Source: Pseudomonas svalbardensis
GTDB taxonomy: Bacteria > Pseudomonadota > Gammaproteobacteria > Pseudomonadales > Pseudomonadaceae
Direction of reading: 5' to 3'
Assembly (NCBI RefSeq): GCF_030053115.1
Contig: NZ_CP125619.1
Coordinates: forward strand, 1,799,001 to 1,863,000
Length of the DNA stretch: 64,000 nucleotides
In this document: positions 42,182 to 51,774 of the stretch, in pieces
Layout: each line of letters opens with the position of its first letter
How positions within the stretch are numbered: position 1 is the first letter of the stretch
Translations under genes and position numbers: made by a program
The notes under the pieces: model-generated
Told to the model about the DNA's origin: nothing
Seen by the model: only the letters and a program-made list of their open reading frames with translations
Database searches by the model: none

Positions 42182-43969
42182 ATGGCAGAAGCAGTCGCCG
42201 ATAATGTTCCGGCCAAGGCCACTCCAATAGACGGCAAACCGCCGCTGTTCGGGTTGTCCTTCCTGGAAAACCTCTCCGAGATGACCATGTTGCGTCAGGT
42301 AGGCCTGTTGGTCGGCCTGGCTGCGAGCGTGGCGATTGGCTTTGCCGTGGTGTTGTGGTCCCAGCAGCCGGACTACCGGCCTCTGTACGGCAGCCTTGCC
42401 GGTATGGACGCCAAACAGGTCATGGATACCCTGGCCGCAGCCGACATTCCCTATACCGTTGAACCGAACTCCGGTGCTTTGCTGGTCAAGGCCGATGATC
42501 TGTCCCGTGCGCGAATCAAACTCGCGGGCGCTGGTGTCACTCCCACCGATGGCAACATCGGTTTTGAAATTCTCGACAAGGACCAGGGCCTGGGCACCAG
42601 CCAGTTCATGGAAGCGACCCGTTATCGTCGCGGTCTCGAAGGCGAACTGGCTCGCACCATTTCCAGCCTGAACAACGTCAAGGGTGCCCGCGTGCACCTG
42701 GCGATTCCGAAAAGCTCGGTGTTCGTGCGTGATGAACGCAAGCCAAGCGCTTCGGTACTGGTTGAGCTGTATTCCGGCCGTTCGCTGGAGCCGGGTCAGG
42801 TGGTGGCGATCATCAATCTGGTCGCGACCAGCGTTCCCGAGCTCAGCAAATCCCAGATCACCGTGGTCGACCAGAAGGGCAACCTGCTGTCGGATCAGGC
42901 GGAAAATTCCGAACTGACCATGGCCGGCAAGCAATTCGATTACAGCCGTCGCATGGAAAGCATGCTGACTCAGCGCGTGCACAACATTCTGCAACCGGTG
43001 CTGGGCAACGATCGCTATAAAGCCGAAGTCTCGGCCGATGTGGATTTCAGTGCCGTCGAGTCGACCTCCGAGCAGTTCAACCCGGACCAACCTGCGTTGC
43101 GCAGCGAGCAGTCGGTCAACGAACAACGTACCGCCAGCAATGGTCCGCAAGGTGTGCCGGGTGCTTTGAGCAACCAGCCACCAGCGCCAGCCTCTGCGCC
43201 GCAAACCACCGGTGGCGCTACCGCGTCGGCCGGCATGGTGCAGCCAGGCCAGCCACTGCTGGATGCCAATGGTCAGCAAATCATGGACCCGGCCACCGGC
43301 CAGCCTATGCTTGCACCGTACCCGGCGGACAAGCGTCAACAATCCACCAAGAACTTCGAGCTTGACCGTTCCATCAGCCACACCAAACAACAGCAGGGCC
43401 GCTTGAATCGCCTCTCGGTGTCGGTGGTGGTGGATGACCAGGTCAAGATCAACGCGGCCAACGGTGAAACCACCCGTGCGCCGTGGACCGCCGATGAATT
43501 GGCGCGCTTCACTCGCCTGGTACAGGACGCCGTCGGCTTCGACGCCAGCCGTGGCGACAGCGTCAGCGTGATCAACATGCCGTTCTCCGCCGAGCGCGGT
43601 GAAGTGATTGCCGAAATTCCGTTCTACTCCCAGCCGTGGTTCTGGGACATCGTCAAGCAAGTGCTGGGTGTCTTGTTCATCCTGGTGCTGGTGTTCGGTG
43701 TGCTGCGTCCGGTGCTCAACAACATCACCGGTGGCGGCAAAGACAAGCAGTTTGCAGGCTTGGGTAGCGACGTCGAGTTGGGTGGCATGGGCGGCCTGGA
43801 CGGCGAACTGGCCAACGACCGCGTCAGTCTCGGTGGCCCGACCAGCATTCTGCTGCCGAGCCCGAGCGAAGGCTATGACGCACAGTTGAATGCAATCAAG
43901 AGTCTGGTGGCAGAAGATCCGGGTCGCGTGGCCCAGGTCGTGAAAGAGTGGATTAACGCAGATGAGTGA
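42182..43969 (+). CDS. fliF: Flagellar MS-ring protein FliF
   Basis: The MS-ring scaffold in the inner membrane, 595 residues. It has two transmembrane helices (~38-58 VGLLVGLAASVAIGFAVVLW and ~490-510 near WFWDIVKQVLGVLFILVLVF) and periplasmic YscJ/RBM domains (GSLAGMDAKQVMDTLAAADI). A central low-complexity region rich in Pro, Ala and Gln spans ~320-390. The C-terminal tail binds FliG (SLVAEDPGRVAQVVKEWI). It overlaps fliG by 8 bp. Confidence 0.97.
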   Translation: MAEAVADNVPAKATPIDGKPPLFGLSFLENLSEMTMLRQVGLLVGLAASVAIGFAVVLWSQQPDYRPLYGSLAGMDAKQVMDTLAAADIPYTVEPNSGALLVKADDLSRARIKLAGAGVTPTDGNIGFEILDKDQGLGTSQFMEATRYRRGLEGELARTISSLNNVKGARVHLAIPKSSVFVRDERKPSASVLVELYSGRSLEPGQVVAIINLVATSVPELSKSQITVVDQKGNLLSDQAENSELTMAGKQFDYSRRMESMLTQRVHNILQPVLGNDRYKAEVSADVDFSAVESTSEQFNPDQPALRSEQSVNEQRTASNGPQGVPGALSNQPPAPASAPQTTGGATASAGMVQPGQPLLDANGQQIMDPATGQPMLAPYPADKRQQSTKNFELDRSISHTKQQQGRLNRLSVSVVVDDQVKINAANGETTRAPWTADELARFTRLVQDAVGFDASRGDSVSVINMPFSAERGEVIAEIPFYSQPWFWDIVKQVLGVLFILVLVFGVLRPVLNNITGGGKDKQFAGLGSDVELGGMGGLDGELANDRVSLGGPTSILLPSPSEGYDAQLNAIKSLVAEDPGRVAQVVKEWINADE

Positions 43970-44981
43970 TAACCGAGCCGTTGCCGCCAAACTGTCCAAG
44001 GTCGACAAAGCCGCGATTCTGCTGCTGTCCCTGGGATCTACCGACGCCGCCCAAGTGCTGCGCCACATGGGGCCTAAAGAGGTCCAGCGTGTGGGTGTGG
44101 CCATGGCCCAGATGGGTAACGTGCACCGCGAGCAGGTCGAGCAGGTGATGAGCGAGTTCGTCGACATCGTCGGCGACCAGACCAGCCTCGGCGTCGGCTC
44201 CGATGACTACGTGCGCAAAATGCTCACGCAGGCCTTGGGCGAAGACAAGGCCAACGGCCTGATCGACCGGATCCTGCTGGGCGGCAACACCAGCGGCCTC
44301 GACAGCCTGAAGTGGATGGAACCGCGCGCCGTCGCCGACGTGATCCGTTACGAGCACCCGCAGATCCAGGCGATCGTGGTGGCGTATCTCGATCCGGATC
44401 AGGCGGGCGAAGTGCTGGGCAACTTCGACCACAAGGTGCGTCTGGACATCATTCTGCGAGTCTCCTCGCTGAACACTGTGCAGCCAGCGGCCCTGAAAGA
44501 ACTCAACCAGATTCTCGAGAAGCAGTTCTCCGGCAACTCGAATGCCGCGCGCACCACCTTGGGTGGCATCAAGCGTGCGGCAGATATCATGAACTTCCTC
44601 GACAGCTCGATCGAAGGTCAGCTGATGGACTCGATTCGCGAAGTCGACGAAGACCTGTCCGGTCAGATCGAAGACCTCATGTTCGTGTTCAACAACCTGT
44701 CCGATGTCGACGATCGCGGTATTCAGGCCCTGCTCCGCGAGGTGTCCTCCGACGTGTTGGTGCTGGCCCTCAAGGGTTCGGACGAAGGCGTCAAAGAGAA
44801 GATCTTCAAGAACATGTCCAAACGGGCGGCCGAACTGTTGCGCGACGACCTCGAGGCCAAAGGCCCGGTGCGCGTCAGCGACGTGGAAACCGCGCAGAAA
44901 GAAATCCTCACCATTGCCCGCCGTATGGCCGAAGCCGGAGAAATCGTTCTCGGCGGGAAGGGCGGCGAAGAGATGATCTAA
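43962..44981 (+). CDS. fliG: Flagellar motor switch protein FliG
   Basis: The rotor protein that receives torque from MotAB and sits on the MS ring. 339 residues, with the start of the N-domain VDKAAILLLSLGSTDAAQVL, the middle-domain EHPQ motif in RYEHPQIQAIVVAYLDP, and C-domain charged residues in DVLVLALKGSDEGVKEKIFK. Its end is 7 bp before fliH. Full length for the family. Confidence 0.98.
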   Translation: MSDNRAVAAKLSKVDKAAILLLSLGSTDAAQVLRHMGPKEVQRVGVAMAQMGNVHREQVEQVMSEFVDIVGDQTSLGVGSDDYVRKMLTQALGEDKANGLIDRILLGGNTSGLDSLKWMEPRAVADVIRYEHPQIQAIVVAYLDPDQAGEVLGNFDHKVRLDIILRVSSLNTVQPAALKELNQILEKQFSGNSNAARTTLGGIKRAADIMNFLDSSIEGQLMDSIREVDEDLSGQIEDLMFVFNNLSDVDDRGIQALLREVSSDVLVLALKGSDEGVKEKIFKNMSKRAAELLRDDLEAKGPVRVSDVETAQKEILTIARRMAEAGEIVLGGKGGEEMI

Positions 44982-44988
44982 GGTCACT

Positions 44989-45798
44989 ATGTCGTCCAAA
45001 CATGATGAGTCCAACACCGACCTGATCCGTGGCAAGGACGTCGGTGGTTTCGATGTCTGGTCGCTGCCCAGTTTCGATCCGTTCGTGCCGGAACCCGAGC
45101 CGGAACCTGAGCCCGAGCCGCCGGAAATGGAAGAGGTGCCACTGGATGAAGTCCAGCCACTGACCCTCGAAGAACTCGAAAGCATTCGCCAGGAGGCCTA
45201 CAACGAAGGCTTCGCCACGGGCGAAAAAGAAGGTTTCCATAGCACCACGCTCAAGGTCCGTCAGGAAGCGGAGGTGGCCCTGGCCGCCAAGATTGCCGCT
45301 CTGGAGCAATTGATGGGGCATTTGTTCGAGCCTATCGCCGAGCAGGATACCTTGATCGAAAAGTCCCTGGTCGACCTGGTGCAGCACATCACCAAACAGG
45401 TGATTCAGCGCGAACTGGCCATCGACTCGACGCAGATCGAACACGTCATGCGTGAAGCCCTCAAGCTCTTGCCGCTGGGCGTGGGCAATGTGCGGCTGTA
45501 CATCAATCCGCAAGACTTCGAGCAGGTCAAAGCCCTGCGCGAACGCCATGAAGAAACCTGGCGCATCGTCGAGGACGAGGCGTTGTTGCCCGGCGGTTGC
45601 CGGGTCGAGACTGAACACAGTCGCATCGATGCCACGGTCGAAACCCGCGTTGCGCGGGTCATGGACAAGCTCTTCGATCAGTTGCACGAACAGGCCTTGC
45701 ACCCGGCCGAACCGGATCTGAGCCTGGAGCTGCCGATCAGCGACAAGCCAGCGGTCGCGCCGGTCGAACCCGAACTGGACGATCCCGATGCGCCTTGA
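44989..45798 (+). CDS. fliH: Flagellar export regulator FliH
   Basis: The 269-residue regulator of the FliI ATPase. It has an N-terminal Pro/Glu-rich segment ([20 protein letters not shown], ~35-54), a central coiled coil (~60-130) and a C-terminal FliI-binding domain including [20 protein letters not shown]. The acidic repeat is longer than in enteric FliH. It overlaps the fliI start by 11 bp. Confidence 0.93.
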   Translation: MSSKHDESNTDLIRGKDVGGFDVWSLPSFDPFVPEPEPEPEPEPPEMEEVPLDEVQPLTLEELESIRQEAYNEGFATGEKEGFHSTTLKVRQEAEVALAAKIAALEQLMGHLFEPIAEQDTLIEKSLVDLVQHITKQVIQRELAIDSTQIEHVMREALKLLPLGVGNVRLYINPQDFEQVKALRERHEETWRIVEDEALLPGGCRVETEHSRIDATVETRVARVMDKLFDQLHEQALHPAEPDLSLELPISDKPAVAPVEPELDDPDAP

Positions 45799-47146
45799 TC
45801 GCACTAGCTTCGCCAAGCGCCTCGGCAGCTATGCCGAGGCCACGGAGCTGGAAGGCGCGCCGATCCTTGAAGGCCGCTTGCTGCGCATGGTCGGCCTGAC
45901 CCTCGAGGCCGAGGGCTTGCGCGCCGCCATGGGCAGCCGCTGCATGGTCATCAATGACGACAGTTATCACCCGGTGCAGGTCGAAGCCGAAGTCATGGGC
46001 TTCTCCGGCAGCAAGGTGTTTCTGATGCCGGTCGGCAGCGTTGCCGGCATCGCTCCCGGTGCCCGTGTGGTTCCTCTGGCTGATACCGGCCGTCTGCCGA
46101 TGGGCATGAGCATGCTCGGGCGGGTGCTCGATGGCGCCGGTCGCGCGCTGGACGGCAAGGGTGGGATGAAGGCCGAAGACTGGGTGCCGATGGACGGCCC
46201 GACCATCAACCCGCTCAAGCGCGAACCGATCAGCGAGCCGCTGGACGTGGGCATTCGCAGCATCAACGGTTTGTTGACGGTCGGTCGCGGTCAGCGTCTT
46301 GGCCTGTTCGCCGGTACGGGTGTGGGCAAGAGTGTGCTGCTGGGCATGATGACCCGCTTCACCGAGGCCGACATCATCGTCGTCGGGCTGATCGGTGAGC
46401 GGGGTCGTGAAGTTAAAGAATTCATCGAGCATATCCTCGGTGAAGAAGGCCTCAAGCGTTCGGTCGTGGTGGCGTCCCCGGCGGACGATGCGCCGCTGAT
46501 GCGTCTGCGCGCTGCGATGTACTGCACGCGAATCGCCGAGTATTTCCGCGACAAGGGCAAGAACGTCCTGTTACTCATGGACTCCCTGACCCGTTTCGCC
46601 CAAGCCCAGCGGGAAATCGCCCTGGCCATCGGCGAGCCGCCGGCGACCAAGGGTTATCCGCCATCGGTGTTCGCCAAACTACCGAAACTGGTGGAGCGGG
46701 CCGGTAACGCGGAGAAGGGCGGCGGTTCGATCACCGCGTTCTACACCGTTTTGTCCGAAGGCGATGACCAACAGGACCCGATTGCCGACGCCGCGCGAGG
46801 CGTGCTCGACGGGCACATCGTGCTGTCCCGGCGCCTGGCCGAGGAAGGTCATTACCCGGCCATCGATATCGAAGCGTCCATCAGCCGGGTCATGCCGTCG
46901 GTGGTTACGCCGGAACACATGATGCGCGCCCAGTATTTCAAGCAACTGTGGTCGCGGTATCAGCAGAGTCGTGACTTGATCAGCGTCGGCGCCTATGTGG
47001 CCGGTGGTGATCGGGAAACCGACCTGGCGATCTCCCTGCAACCGCAGCTGGTGAAATACCTGCGCCAGGGCCTCAACGACAGCATCAGCCTGGGCGAAAG
47101 CGAAGCCTACCTCGGCACGATTTTCGCTCCCGCGGCCGGCGGCTAA
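45788..47146 (+). CDS. fliI: Flagellum-specific ATPase FliI
   Basis: The export ATPase, 452 residues, related to F1-beta. The Walker A is [17 protein letters not shown] (~173-189), Walker B is [18 protein letters not shown], and the type III ATPase motif [13 protein letters not shown] [19 protein letters not shown] is present. It unloads chaperone-substrate complexes at the export gate. The ATG lies within the 3' end of fliH. Confidence 0.97.
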   Translation: MRLDRTSFAKRLGSYAEATELEGAPILEGRLLRMVGLTLEAEGLRAAMGSRCMVINDDSYHPVQVEAEVMGFSGSKVFLMPVGSVAGIAPGARVVPLADTGRLPMGMSMLGRVLDGAGRALDGKGGMKAEDWVPMDGPTINPLKREPISEPLDVGIRSINGLLTVGRGQRLGLFAGTGVGKSVLLGMMTRFTEADIIVVGLIGERGREVKEFIEHILGEEGLKRSVVVASPADDAPLMRLRAAMYCTRIAEYFRDKGKNVLLLMDSLTRFAQAQREIALAIGEPPATKGYPPSVFAKLPKLVERAGNAEKGGGSITAFYTVLSEGDDQQDPIADAARGVLDGHIVLSRRLAEEGHYPAIDIEASISRVMPSVVTPEHMMRAQYFKQLWSRYQQSRDLISVGAYVAGGDRETDLAISLQPQLVKYLRQGLNDSISLGESEAYLGTIFAPAAGG

Positions 47147-47152
47147 CCGGCC

Positions 47153-47602
47153 ATGGCCCAGAGCCGAGCATCGCGCCTGGCCCCCGTGGTCGAAATGGCC
47201 GAAAAGGCCGAGAAAACCGCGGTCCTGCGTCTGGGGCACTTTCAGGGGCAAGTCCGTCTGGCCGAAAGCAAGCTCGCCGACCTCGAAGCCTTTCGTCTCG
47301 ATTACCAGGAACAATGGATCGTGCGCGGCAGCAGTGGCGTGTCGGGCCAATGGCTGCTGGGTTATCAAGGCTTCCTGGCGCAACTGGGGACCGCCATCGA
47401 CCAGCAGCGGCAAAGCCTGGTATGGCATCAAAACAACCTGAACAAGGCGCGGGAATCCTGGCAACAGGCGTTTGCCCGGGTCGAAGGCTTGCGCAAACTG
47501 GTGTTGCGCTACATGGATGAGGCGCGGCGGCTGGAAGACCGGCGTGAGCAAAAGCTGCTGGATGAGTTGTCCCAGCGGTTGCCGCGCCAGGATCCGTATT
47601 GA
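47153..47602 (+). CDS. fliJ: Flagellar export chaperone FliJ
   Basis: A 149-residue coiled-coil protein that links FliI to the FlhA gate and escorts substrates. It is rich in Gln, Arg, Leu and Glu across its length, e.g. LRLGHFQGQVRLAESKLADL and KLVLRYMDEARRLEDRREQK. It follows fliI by 6 bp. The family is poorly conserved in sequence; length and context support the call. It ends the fliEFGHIJ series. Confidence 0.9.
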   Translation: MAQSRASRLAPVVEMAEKAEKTAVLRLGHFQGQVRLAESKLADLEAFRLDYQEQWIVRGSSGVSGQWLLGYQGFLAQLGTAIDQQRQSLVWHQNNLNKARESWQQAFARVEGLRKLVLRYMDEARRLEDRREQKLLDELSQRLPRQDPY

Positions 47603-47698
47603 TCAGGCAGGGTTCAACCGTTTTCCCGCCTTGCTCCAGCCCCAGCCAAGTGCTAAACCTTGTACACGTACGTTCACCAATGACAAGGAAGCCGTTCA

Positions 47699-48004
47699 AT
47701 GTCAGTCGTTACAGAAGTATCCCAAGATGGTCAAAAGCTGACGATATCGATCAGGGGACGATTCGATTTCGCCAAGCATCAGGAGTTTCGCGAGTCCTAC
47801 GAGAATCGTGAGCCGAAACCCGAATCCTTCGAAGTGAACCTGAAAGACGCTACCTACCTCGACAGTTCAGCGCTCGGCATGCTGTTGCTATTGCGTGATC
47901 ACGCTGGCGGCGAGAATGCCGAGATCACGTTGACCAACGCTAACGCAGATGTGCGCAAGATCCTCGCCATCTCCAACTTCGAACAAATCTTCGACGTGGC
48001 GTGA
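47699..48004 (+). CDS. hsbA: HsbA-like STAS-domain anti-sigma factor antagonist
   Basis: A 101-residue STAS protein. The phosphorylatable Ser lies in ATYLDSSALGMLLLL near 56-57, the position used in P. aeruginosa HsbA. HsbA partners switch between the anti-sigma factor FlgM (motility) and the diguanylate cyclase HsbD (biofilm), depending on phosphorylation by HsbR. It is followed by hsbR with a GTGA overlap. In P. aeruginosa these genes lie elsewhere (PA3345-PA3347), so here they are inside the flagellar cluster. Confidence 0.85.
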   Translation: MSVVTEVSQDGQKLTISIRGRFDFAKHQEFRESYENREPKPESFEVNLKDATYLDSSALGMLLLLRDHAGGENAEITLTNANADVRKILAISNFEQIFDVA

Positions 48005-49716
48005 CCGCCATGCAACCCTTGTTCGAACCGCTGACGATCCTGATCGCCGAAGACAGCGCGGCCGATCGCATGCTGCTGTCGACCATCGTTCGTCGCCAGG
48101 GGCATGAGGTGCTGACGGCCGCCAACGGTGCCGAAGCCGTTGACGCGTTTCGCCAGCAACGACCGCAACTGGTGCTCATGGACGCAATGATGCCGGTGAT
48201 GGACGGTTTCGAGGCGGCGCGGCAGATCAAGGTATTGGCAGGGGAAACCCTGGTGCCGATCATCTTCCTCACCTCGCTGACCGAAAGCGAAGCGCTGGCC
48301 CGCTGTCTGGAGGCCGGGGGCGACGACTTTCTGGCAAAACCCTACAACCAGGTGATCCTCGCCGCCAAGATCAAGGCGATGGACCGCTTGCGGCGGTTGC
48401 AGGCCACGGTGTTGCAGCAGCGCGACCAGATCGCCAGGCACCACGACTACCTGCTCAACGAGCAGCGGGTGGCCAAAGCCGTGTTCGACAAGGTGGCCCA
48501 CTCCGGCTGCCTGAGTGCACCGAATATTCGCTACCTGCAATCGCCCTATGCGTTGTTCAACGGCGATCTGCTGCTGGCCGCGTTTACCCCGGCCGGCGAC
48601 ATGCACGTGCTGCTCGGCGATTTTACCGGTCATGGTTTGCCGGCCGCGGTCGGTGCCATGCCCTTGGCCGAAGTTTTCTATGGCATGACCGCCAAGGGTT
48701 ACGGCCTGTCCGAAACCCTGCGCGAGATGAATGCCAAGCTCAAGCGCATCCTGCCGGTGGACATGTTCTGTTGTGCAACGCTGCTGTGCCTGAGTTTTCA
48801 GCGACGCTCGGTGGAGGTCTGGAATGGCGGGATGCCGGACGGTTATCTGCACAGCATCGTCAGCGGAGAGCGAACGCCGCTGACGGCTCGGCATTTGCCG
48901 CTCGGCGTGCTGAGCCCGCAATCCTTTGATGACCGCACCGAGGTGTTTCCGATGGCGGTCGGGGATCGGGTCTTCCTGTTGTCCGACGGGGTGATCGATA
49001 CCTGCGATGCCAACGAACAGTTGTTTGGTGTGGAGCGATTGCAGCAGGTGTTTGCGGCCAATCGTCAGCCTGATGAGTTGTTCGAAGAGATCGAGCAGGC
49101 GTTGCGGGACTTTCGCGGCGAGGCCCGCGATGACGTGAGCATGGTCGAGGTCAGTCTGCTGGAGGCCGCACAGCTGAGCCCGCCGGCGCTGGTGTATTCC
49201 GACAGTGGTCAGTCCTGCCCGCTGGACTGGTCAGTGAGTTTCGAATTTCGCGCCGCCACGCTCAAACGCTTCAATCCGCTGCCGTATCTTCTGCAATTGC
49301 TGCTTGAGGTCCACGGTCTGCGGGCTCAGAGCGGAGCGCTCTACAGTGTGCTGGCCGAACTGTATTCCAATGCCCTGGAGCATGGAGTGCTGGGGCTGGA
49401 TTCGGCGCTCAAGCGCGATGCCTCGGGTTTTACCCGCTATTATCAACAACGCAATACACGCTTGGACGAGTTGCAGGACGGCTTCGTGCGGGTGCATTTG
49501 CAGGTGACACCCAAGGGCGAGGGCGGGTGCCTGACTGTTCGGGTTGAAGACAGCGGCAAGGGTTTCGATGTTGCGCGGGTGATGGAGCGGCCCGTCGATG
49601 GTGTCCGTCTGTCGGGACGTGGCGTCAGTCTGATCCGTCAGCTGGGCCACAATGCGAGTTGGTCCGACGATGGTCGAAGTGCCCGCGTGGAATTTTTCTG
49701 GGAGGCTCTGGCATAA
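48001..49716 (+). CDS. hsbR: HsbR-like response regulator with PP2C phosphatase and kinase domains
   Basis: A 571-residue protein with three domains. The receiver has its phospho-Asp near 61 (LVLMDAMMPVMDGFEAARQI). The SpoIIE/PP2C-type phosphatase (~200-395) has NGDLLLAAFTPAGDMHVLLG and DFTGHGLPAAVGAMP metal motifs. The HATPase_c_2 serine-kinase domain (~425-570) has ELYSNALEHGVLGLD and SVEDSGKGFD-like VEDSGKGFDVARV. It (de)phosphorylates HsbA, with its receiver fed by HptB. GTG 48001 overlaps the hsbA stop; ATG 48010 is the other possible start. Confidence 0.88.
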   Translation: MTAMQPLFEPLTILIAEDSAADRMLLSTIVRRQGHEVLTAANGAEAVDAFRQQRPQLVLMDAMMPVMDGFEAARQIKVLAGETLVPIIFLTSLTESEALARCLEAGGDDFLAKPYNQVILAAKIKAMDRLRRLQATVLQQRDQIARHHDYLLNEQRVAKAVFDKVAHSGCLSAPNIRYLQSPYALFNGDLLLAAFTPAGDMHVLLGDFTGHGLPAAVGAMPLAEVFYGMTAKGYGLSETLREMNAKLKRILPVDMFCCATLLCLSFQRRSVEVWNGGMPDGYLHSIVSGERTPLTARHLPLGVLSPQSFDDRTEVFPMAVGDRVFLLSDGVIDTCDANEQLFGVERLQQVFAANRQPDELFEEIEQALRDFRGEARDDVSMVEVSLLEAAQLSPPALVYSDSGQSCPLDWSVSFEFRAATLKRFNPLPYLLQLLLEVHGLRAQSGALYSVLAELYSNALEHGVLGLDSALKRDASGFTRYYQQRNTRLDELQDGFVRVHLQVTPKGEGGCLTVRVEDSGKGFDVARVMERPVDGVRLSGRGVSLIRQLGHNASWSDDGRSARVEFFWEALA

Positions 49717-49746
49717 TCCACGCATTCTTGATCAAGGAGTGAGCAA

Positions 49747-50115
49747 GTGGCTGACACACACCTGGACCGCGACGTGCTGAACGCGTTGCAAGAGGTCATG
49801 GAGGATGAGTATCCGACGTTGCTGGATACCTTTCTCGCCGATTCCGAAGAGCGCTTGCGCGTCTTGCGAGAAGCTGAAGATGCCGCGCAACTCATGAATG
49901 CAGCCCATAGTTTCAAGGGCAGCAGCAGCAACATGGGCGCCATTCGCCTGGCTGAGTTGTGCCATGAGCTGGAGCAACGCGCCAAGCAAAAAAGCCTCGC
50001 TGGCATCGAAAAGCTGATCGGGGAAATTGACAGCGAATTCGCCATCGTGCGACCGCTCTATGAAGCGGAGCGTCAGCGTTCCCTCTCTGCCAATGAGACC
50101 GTCCGGCGCTTTTAG
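49747..50115 (+). CDS. hptB: Histidine phosphotransfer protein HptB-like
   Basis: A 122-residue four-helix Hpt protein. The phospho-His is near 54 in AAHSFKGSSSNMGAIRLAEL, the classic HxxKGSS motif. HptB takes phosphate from hybrid kinases such as those of the Gac/Rsm-related network and passes it to HsbR. GTG start with aaggagtgagcaa upstream. It is the third gene of the Hsb module between fliJ and fliK. Confidence 0.87.
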   Translation: MADTHLDRDVLNALQEVMEDEYPTLLDTFLADSEERLRVLREAEDAAQLMNAAHSFKGSSSNMGAIRLAELCHELEQRAKQKSLAGIEKLIGEIDSEFAIVRPLYEAERQRSLSANETVRRF

Positions 50116-50132
50116 CGCCTGTCGCTCAAACC

Positions 50133-50148
50133 TGGCGCGACCTTTGCA
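50133..50148 (+). promoter_or_regulatory. Sigma-54 promoter of fliK
   Basis: TGGCGCGACCTTTGCA has GG-N10-GC spacing and a TTGCA block; the -24 half is TGGCGCG. It lies 51 bp upstream of the fliK ATG. Confidence 0.7.
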
Positions 50149-50198
50149 ATAATCTCCGTCAACTGTACCTACGATCCCAGTGCGGCGGAGACCGTTCC

Positions 50199-51569
50199 AT
50201 GCCCGTTACCCCCAATATACTTCTTCAGGCCGCCGCGCAGGCCAAGACTCAAGCCGCTTCCGCCAATACACCGGCGCCGGCCGCTGAGCCTGGGGACAAG
50301 GCGTCCAGCTTCGCTCAGGTCTACGCCAATCAAGCCCGGAACAAACCCTCTGCAATGGGTGATGAATCGGCCAAGCCGATACGCGATAAAACGCCGGACA
50401 GCCCCGGCAAAAAGGACGTCAGCAACGACAAGTCTGCCGCCCCGGAACCTGCGGTTGCCGATAGCGGCAAATCCTTGCCCGCCGATAAACCGGCGCAGGC
50501 TGACGACAAGGCTGCCAGCGATGATGCGTCGGAGGCTGCCGAAACGCCGGTAGTCGACACCGCGCCGGTTGATCCAGCCCTCGATCCTTCGTTACTGCCA
50601 CCGTTGCAGGCAGTGGTGGCAACCCCTGTTCCGCAAGCCCCTCCAGTGGTCGCCACCGTGGCGCCGCAGGTCGAAGCGCCAGTTGCTGCGGCAGTGACGG
50701 CGGCGCCAGTTGCTGCTGCAACGGCGGATAGCGATTTCGATCCCGAAGCGGATCCTCTCGATGCATTGCCGGCCGTGCGTATGGCCATGGAGCAGGGCGG
50801 CCATATTTCGGCTGCGAGTCAGGCCCAGCCCAAAGCGGCACCGACCTCGGCAGAGGCCCAGGCAGACGGCGAGTCAACCTCGGCGCAGACCTTTGCCGCA
50901 GGCATGGCGAGCATGCTCAATGTGCAAGCCGACAAGGACAGCACCGGCCAGGGCGGCGACAAGGCCTTCAGTGGTCTTGTCGATGACGGTCTCAAGGACC
51001 TGAAGTCCGCGAGTAGCGATACCCGGGTCGACGATTTCGCCAACCGTCTGGCGGCACTGACCCAGGCGGCCACGCCAAAAACCGCCAACGCATTGCCGGT
51101 GAATCAACCGATCGCCATGCATCAGAGCGGCTGGACCGAAGAAGTAGTGAACCGGGTCATGTACCTGTCCAGTGCCAATCTCAAGGCCGCCGACATCCAG
51201 TTGCAACCGGCTGAACTGGGGCGGCTGGACATTCGGGTGAACATGGTTCCGGATCAGCAGACCCAAGTGACGTTCATGAGCGCCCATCCAAGCGTTCGCG
51301 AAGCGCTGGACGGGCAGATGCATCGCTTGCGTGACATGTTTGCGCAGCAGGGCATGGGCCAGGTTGACGTCAATGTGTCTGACCAGTCCCGTGGCTGGCA
51401 GGGCCAAGGGCAGGAACAGGCTCAGCAGGGCCAAAGCCAGGGGGGACGCACCAACGCCAGCGGTGGTCGTCTCGATTCCATGGACGAAGAGCTTGCGCCA
51501 ACAGCTGCCGAAGTAGCGGCCAGCACCACCAGCGTCATTGGCTCCAGCGCCGTCGATTATTACGCCTGA
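50199..51569 (+). CDS. fliK: Flagellar hook-length control protein FliK
   Basis: The secreted molecular ruler that ends hook growth and switches export specificity. 456 residues: a low-complexity N-terminal two-thirds rich in Ala, Pro, Asp and Gln, and a compact C-terminal Flg_hook domain (~310-400), LQPAELGRLDIRVNMVPDQQ and PSVREALDGQMHRLRDMFAQ then GMGQVDVNVSDQS. The tail is Gln/Gly-rich. It has its own sigma-54 element and is separated from fliL by a palindrome. Confidence 0.93.
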   Translation: MPVTPNILLQAAAQAKTQAASANTPAPAAEPGDKASSFAQVYANQARNKPSAMGDESAKPIRDKTPDSPGKKDVSNDKSAAPEPAVADSGKSLPADKPAQADDKAASDDASEAAETPVVDTAPVDPALDPSLLPPLQAVVATPVPQAPPVVATVAPQVEAPVAAAVTAAPVAAATADSDFDPEADPLDALPAVRMAMEQGGHISAASQAQPKAAPTSAEAQADGESTSAQTFAAGMASMLNVQADKDSTGQGGDKAFSGLVDDGLKDLKSASSDTRVDDFANRLAALTQAATPKTANALPVNQPIAMHQSGWTEEVVNRVMYLSSANLKAADIQLQPAELGRLDIRVNMVPDQQTQVTFMSAHPSVREALDGQMHRLRDMFAQQGMGQVDVNVSDQSRGWQGQGQEQAQQGQSQGGRTNASGGRLDSMDEELAPTAAEVAASTTSVIGSSAVDYYA

Positions 51570-51586
51570 TAATTCGCGGCGCCCCC

Positions 51587-51659
51587 TAAAAGATCGCAGC
51601 CTTCGGCAGCTCCTTGGATGTACACATTCCAATGGAGCTGCCGGAGGCTGCGATCTTTT
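51587..51659. repeat. 26-bp palindromic repeat of the aaaagatcgcagcct type
   Basis: Arms aaaagatcgcagccttcggc-agctcc and ggagct-gccggaggctgcgatctttt pair over 26 bases with one G-T type mismatch, around a ~20-base loop. It starts 18 bp after the fliK stop and can act as a terminator, as T-runs flank it. The motif is a dispersed repeat familiar in the P. fluorescens group. Confidence 0.85.
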
Positions 51660-51708
51660 GATTTTCGGCCACGGTCGACTGTCCTTCCAGTTTTCCCTCA
51701 GACATTTC

Positions 51709-51724
51709 TGGCATAACACTTGCT
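51709..51724 (+). promoter_or_regulatory. Sigma-54 promoter of the fliL operon
   Basis: TGGCATAACACTTGCT: GG-N10-GC, TTGCT block, -24 half TGGCAT. It lies 50 bp upstream of the fliL ATG and would drive fliLMNOPQR-flhB. Confidence 0.85.
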
Positions 51725-51774
51725 CTTGCCTTGGCGTGCGACTGTGAAAACCCGAATAGTGACGGATTATTGGC

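Noticed and set aside
42164..44167. 667-codon open frame antisense to fliF/fliG
   Set aside because: Shadow frame produced by GC-rich codon bias; low-complexity His/Arg-rich translation and no ribosome-binding site.
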